Shown piece after piece: positions 15,817 through 19,027 of a DNA stretch of 19,027 bases. The DNA lies in assembly GCA_036939755.1 (NCBI GenBank), contig JALLAZ010001747.1, forward strand, positions 1 to 19,027, given 5' to 3'. Under the pieces are notes generated by a model, which saw only the letters and a program-made list of their open reading frames with translations, searched no databases and was not told the origin of the DNA. The translations under genes were made by a program, and so were the position numbers. The first letter of the stretch is position 1. Each line of letters begins with the position of its first letter. This stretch comes from Stephanodiscus triporus. Lineage: Eukaryota > Bacillariophyta > Thalassiosirophyceae > Thalassiosirales > Thalassiosiraceae.

Positions 15817-18800
15817 TCAGACGTGTGTTTGGTGGTACCACTGTTGAGACCGGCGTCTGGGAGGTCGAAAGTTAACTTGTATATGGTCTGTGTCGGCGGG
15901 AATGAGGACCGGTTGTGAAGGTTGCGGTTCGACTCCCTGTGCGTTCCGTATCATCTCGCGAGGATCGATGCCTGCATTGTGGAGCGCTGCACCGGCTAGC
16001 TCGCGGAAGTCGGGCTCTGGCTCATCCGGGATCGTTTGAAAATCGCGTTCCTCCGACTCCAGTTCCACTCCTGGGAGCTCTGCGCTCACATCTGGATACG
16101 GAGCGATTTCCTGACTCTCGTCGAGCAGCCCTTGAAAATCTGGGTCGTCTTCCGGGACCTCGTTGGTCCGTTCGTATGGTTCACCTTGTCGGTTTAAAAA
16201 CCAAAAATTCCTCCCCTGTTTCTCTCGCTGCCCAATCTTGTTCACTCGTTGAATCACCGAATCAGGCATCGGCATGGGAGTAAAGGAACGTCGCTTGATG
16301 ACTCTACCCGTATGAATACAATAGAACTTCACACTCCCCTGAAGATTGCCTGTGGGGCCGAGCGCGATTGCCTTGTGCTTTCGCGGAGTCATTGTATTGG
16401 TTGGCATTGGCTCGTCGTGGACTTCACAATATGTCCCTGGTAAGACTCGGCAGTGTTTCTTGTAATCTAGCCGCCATCTCACTAGCAGTTCCCTTGGCGA
16501 AAAAATCTCCGATATTCCTGATTTCACTGGAAACGCATTCAACCACAGGACGACGAAATAGATAAATTCGATCTTCATTCTTTTGGGGATATGAGTGAAA
16601 GGCAATGTGGCCAACAACCCCCTCATCCTTTCCTTGATAGTTCGTATCATTCGTTCCGCCTCGCTCACGTGCTCTTTTGCTGCCGTTGTGTTGCATTCTA
16701 CACTAGGCATTAACGGCTTCAGTTTTTCAAATTCCCCATCCATTAGTATATTCCTTACTATAAAGCCTGCGCGTCTGTATACATCCAGAACCCTCGTCAT
16801 GTGCTTGCTAAGGCTCACCGCCGTCCTCGTTGGCAGGTGCTCCGCTGTCACAAATTTGATTCTCCGAGACACAGTCATCAGGAATGCCGTACCATCTACA
16901 AAAAACACGTCGGCGGCCAATGTCATACTCTTGTTCGCGTTCACTAGATCTCTTGGGACTGCTACGTAGTCAGCTACCACCGGCGCAGGTGCTCGCCGCA
17001 CTGTTTTCCCCCGCACGCTTGGTAGGTCCGGCCCAAATATGGCTTTCGCGTTAGTGATGTCCTCTGAGGTCACGGGGCAATTAGGAATCAGGTTGTGACT
17101 CACCATCCCCTTGTAGTCTGCTTCACTGGGATTCCCCATCATGGCCTGGGCTCGTCGTGCTTCCTTAGCCTTCAGCACTTCTCGCTTCGTATATCCCTCG
17201 TAGTTCCCCCTTACAGTCTGTACGAGCGTGACCTCCTTGCTCTCCCCGCTCGGATCTCCTTCGTTTCGCATGAGGAGTAGCATCCCTGCCTCGTTTGACC
17301 CCTCGAGGTCTAGATATGGCAAACCTTGTTCATCCTTGTAAAAACGCACTTCGCCTTTCGGTGTGTGGACAACGTAGTATCCTGCCCAGCTGTCGTATGT
17401 GATACGATACAGAGATTCCAGCTCGTGCATCGAGATGATGTTGGCAATACCGTCAGGCAGGTACCACGCCTTGAGATTCCCATATTTTCCCCTCATGTTC
17501 GTGCTGATCGTTCCCGCGTTGCAGTTGATCTTCACCCCTCTTGTCTCTGTCTTGATCTCCGTAAGGAACTTGTCGTTCTTGAACGCGGTGATAGTGGAGC
17601 ATCCGTCCAGGTAAACCCGGCTGTCCGGGAGCTCTCCAGCATGCGCCAGCGTCACGTTGAACAGCTGTTGCGCCTCTTCTGCCGGTTCCTGCGTGGTCTC
17701 ATCCTGCCCCTCTAGGGTCATGTGTAATTGCGATTGCTGCTCGCTGCTTAGCTGCGGACATTCGTATGCCCAGTGGCTTGGGGATCCGCAATTGAAGCAG
17801 TGGGACTCCCCCCTGCTGTTCGTTTTGGTGGAGTCTCCTCCCGTGCGCCCTGTCATCGTGCTCACGTCGTCTCCACTTCCTCCTCCTTCACTCTTCGGTC
17901 CTGCCGCGTCGATCTTTTGTCCGCGCCCCGCAGTCCCTCCTTGTCCACCTCTGCTGCCGCGCCCCCCACGCTGGAGGAACGCCACCCCTGTGTCGTCGGG
18001 ACTTGCTCTGTACGGCGCGTTCGTGTTTGTGCTCTGATAGTTGGACAGGATCCTGCTCGCCTTCTCCATGGTGTTTGGGTATTGGTCCGAACCAAGTAGG
18101 TAGTTGTTCGCCAGTTGGTCCTTTAGCTTCCCGAATTTGCGACGATCGGCCCCGCTAATCAGCAATGCTGCTTTAACCTGTTCTGCCGACACCTTCGTCG
18201 CCGCCTCCACCTCAGTGTCGCTCGGATTGGTAAGTCCTGATCGTTCTAGCTCCGCGTCCACCAGACCCTGGTGTACCCCGGGCGATCCGCCGAAGGCTTC
18301 CACGGTGTCCCAGAGGCTCCTGAAGTTTCTGGCGTATTCTTCCACACTCTCCTTCTCGCTCTGCGTGTACAAAAACAGCGTCTTGAGGGACTGGACGAGA
18401 TTGAATACCGACTGTTTATGGTCATCGAAACCTACGCAAATCTTCTCGATTCTCTTGATCAGATCGTCCAGCGACTGTGTGGATTGCACCACTTCCCAGT
18501 CCTTCGTCGCCTTCAACTTGTCTCGCACCTCTTGCGAGCATTGATCGTACACCGTCGCGTATCCCTTCTTCAGGGATTCTTCAAGTTTCTGCCGTCTTTT
18601 TGCTACGGACTTCACCATTTCTGTGCGAATAACCTCGAGGTCCGCCCTATCAGGAGCGTTCGCATCAACGGGACCTGGCAGCGCGATCGTCTGCTTTGTC
18701 CCCGTTCTTATCGTCTCCGCGACCAGATAACTCTCATCCATTCCGCTTCGTTGGATATATCCGGCCACCCTTTCTCGTGACTCGGTGAACTGTGCGGCGA

Positions 18801-18972
18801 ATTTATTCTCGCCCGTGTTGAAAGTATACTTGGCGATCTCGGTGATGGGCGATTCGTATGCCTTCGCCGTCGCTGTTGGGTTTCCCCCCCCTCTCTTGGG
18901 GTAGTATCTTGGCTTCCTTCCCCCTCCGCGGCCTGCTCCCGTTCCCCGGCCCGCCGCTGCCTGTTGGCTCAT
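15817..18972 (-). CDS. Copia Gag-protease-integrase polyprotein
   Basis: 1051 residues. Gag (1-390) starts with a Gly/Arg-rich segment, has a helical capsid-like part and ends with a CCHC zinc knuckle (C392, C395, H400, C405). The protease starts at YLDGCSTITAF, where Asp456 is followed by G-C-S-T rather than the usual S/T-G; diatom elements are known to vary here. The pre-integrase segment includes SHNLIPNCPVT (625-635). The integrase core has Asp688 (AADVFF), Asp745 (LMDGEF) and probable Glu773 (SEAERMIRTIKERMR), 27 residues after the second Asp where retroviral integrases have 35. The C-terminal linker (890-1051) is acidic and Pro-rich. ATG at 18972 is the start because it directly precedes the basic Gag segment. 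No internal stop was seen. Confidence 0.92.
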   Translation of the reverse strand: MSQQAAAGRGTGAGRGGGRKPRYYPKRGGGNPTATAKAYESPITEIAKYTFNTGENKFAAQFTESRERVAGYIQRSGMDESYLVAETIRTGTKQTIALPGPVDANAPDRADLEVIRTEMVKSVAKRRQKLEESLKKGYATVYDQCSQEVRDKLKATKDWEVVQSTQSLDDLIKRIEKICVGFDDHKQSVFNLVQSLKTLFLYTQSEKESVEEYARNFRSLWDTVEAFGGSPGVHQGLVDAELERSGLTNPSDTEVEAATKVSAEQVKAALLISGADRRKFGKLKDQLANNYLLGSDQYPNTMEKASRILSNYQSTNTNAPYRASPDDTGVAFLQRGGRGSRGGQGGTAGRGQKIDAAGPKSEGGGSGDDVSTMTGRTGGDSTKTNSRGESHCFNCGSPSHWAYECPQLSSEQQSQLHMTLEGQDETTQEPAEEAQQLFNVTLAHAGELPDSRVYLDGCSTITAFKNDKFLTEIKTETRGVKINCNAGTISTNMRGKYGNLKAWYLPDGIANIISMHELESLYRITYDSWAGYYVVHTPKGEVRFYKDEQGLPYLDLEGSNEAGMLLLMRNEGDPSGESKEVTLVQTVRGNYEGYTKREVLKAKEARRAQAMMGNPSEADYKGMVSHNLIPNCPVTSEDITNAKAIFGPDLPSVRGKTVRRAPAPVVADYVAVPRDLVNANKSMTLAADVFFVDGTAFLMTVSRRIKFVTAEHLPTRTAVSLSKHMTRVLDVYRRAGFIVRNILMDGEFEKLKPLMPSVECNTTAAKEHVSEAERMIRTIKERMRGLLATLPFTHIPKRMKIEFIYFVVLWLNAFPVKSGISEIFSPRELLVRWRLDYKKHCRVLPGTYCEVHDEPMPTNTMTPRKHKAIALGPTGNLQGSVKFYCIHTGRVIKRRSFTPMPMPDSVIQRVNKIGQREKQGRNFWFLNRQGEPYERTNEVPEDDPDFQGLLDESQEIAPYPDVSAELPGVELESEERDFQTIPDEPEPDFRELAGAALHNAGIDPREMIRNAQGVEPQPSQPVLIPADTDHIQVNFRPPRRRSQQWYHQTHV

Positions 18973-19027
18973 TGTTGGGGTTTATATAGTTTGGGATGTC
19001 CATGGACAGACCATATCTTAGCTGGAA
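18973..19027 (-). other. Copia 5' leader, cut by window edge
   Basis: Fifty-five bases upstream of the Gag ATG. They contain TATATAAA-like sequence and the palindrome GTCCATGGAC. No LTR end or primer-binding site is recognisable before the edge. Confidence 0.4.

Larger units (their letters stand above)
13562..19027 (-). mobile_element. Copia-type LTR retrotransposon, coding region intact, LTRs not seen
   Basis: Order on the minus strand is Gag - protease - integrase - reverse transcriptase - RNase H, the Copia (Pseudoviridae) order. Both long frames are free of internal stops and all catalytic blocks are present, so the copy looks young. The 5' LTR must lie beyond the right edge. On the left only about 50 bases separate the stop codon from the older, opposite-facing Gag remnant, so the 3' LTR is missing, truncated or extremely short. 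Confidence 0.88.

Noticed and set aside
15926..15936. Exact tRNA B-box match GGTTCGACTCC
   Set aside because: It lies antisense inside the Copia coding region, and no A-box or cloverleaf can be formed upstream.
1..19027. CRISPR arrays, rRNA or tRNA genes
   Set aside because: None was seen; the repeats are microsatellites, minisatellites or retroelement parts in a eukaryotic context.

Overview
The window looks like nuclear DNA of a diatom or a close photosynthetic stramenopile. Evidence: spliced eukaryotic genes with mostly short GT-AG introns; a secreted protease with a PTSQPT-rich tail, a linker common in diatom extracellular proteins; a nucleus-encoded L-aspartate oxidase with a targeting presequence; and two kinds of Copia retroelement whose Gag, integrase and reverse transcriptase blocks resemble those of diatom elements. 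This assignment is from family recognition; no database search was possible.

Layout. 1-3239: a GC-rich host block. A small two-exon gene (minus strand) and a three-exon cytochrome P450 (plus strand) diverge from a 261 bp shared promoter region. 3240-5002: AT-richer DNA with short repeats, then a secreted trypsin/V8-like serine protease on the minus strand that keeps its catalytic triad but carries an in-frame TAA. 5003-6037: upstream region of the next gene, with a pair of hairpin-bearing repeats and an (AAC)18 leader. 6038-8386: intronless nadB-type L-aspartate oxidase, swollen by Gly/Ser/Asp low-complexity insertions. 8387-10700: mostly intergenic, with one plausible orphan gene (9602-9976) and one weak minus-strand remnant.

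10701-19027: a retroelement-rich zone. It begins with a second, truncated copy of the protease 3' end. Next come a probable LTR and primer-binding site and a heavily decayed plus-strand Gag-protease remnant. After an abrupt join comes a nearly complete minus-strand Copia element with intact Gag, protease, integrase, reverse transcriptase and RNase H. Its coding capacity is split between integrase and reverse transcriptase by a +1 frame change with an overlapping open frame and a TGAGATG stop/start. Its 5' LTR lies beyond the right edge, and no 3' LTR is visible before sequence of the older element begins.

The host genes do not form an evident pathway. NadB starts NAD synthesis from aspartate; the P450 is an oxygenase of unknown substrate; the protease would act outside the cell or in the secretory route. 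The most interesting points are the split Copia polyprotein, the P450 intron with a GC donor and a fused branch/acceptor motif, the nearly intact protease with one stop codon, and the expanded NadB.
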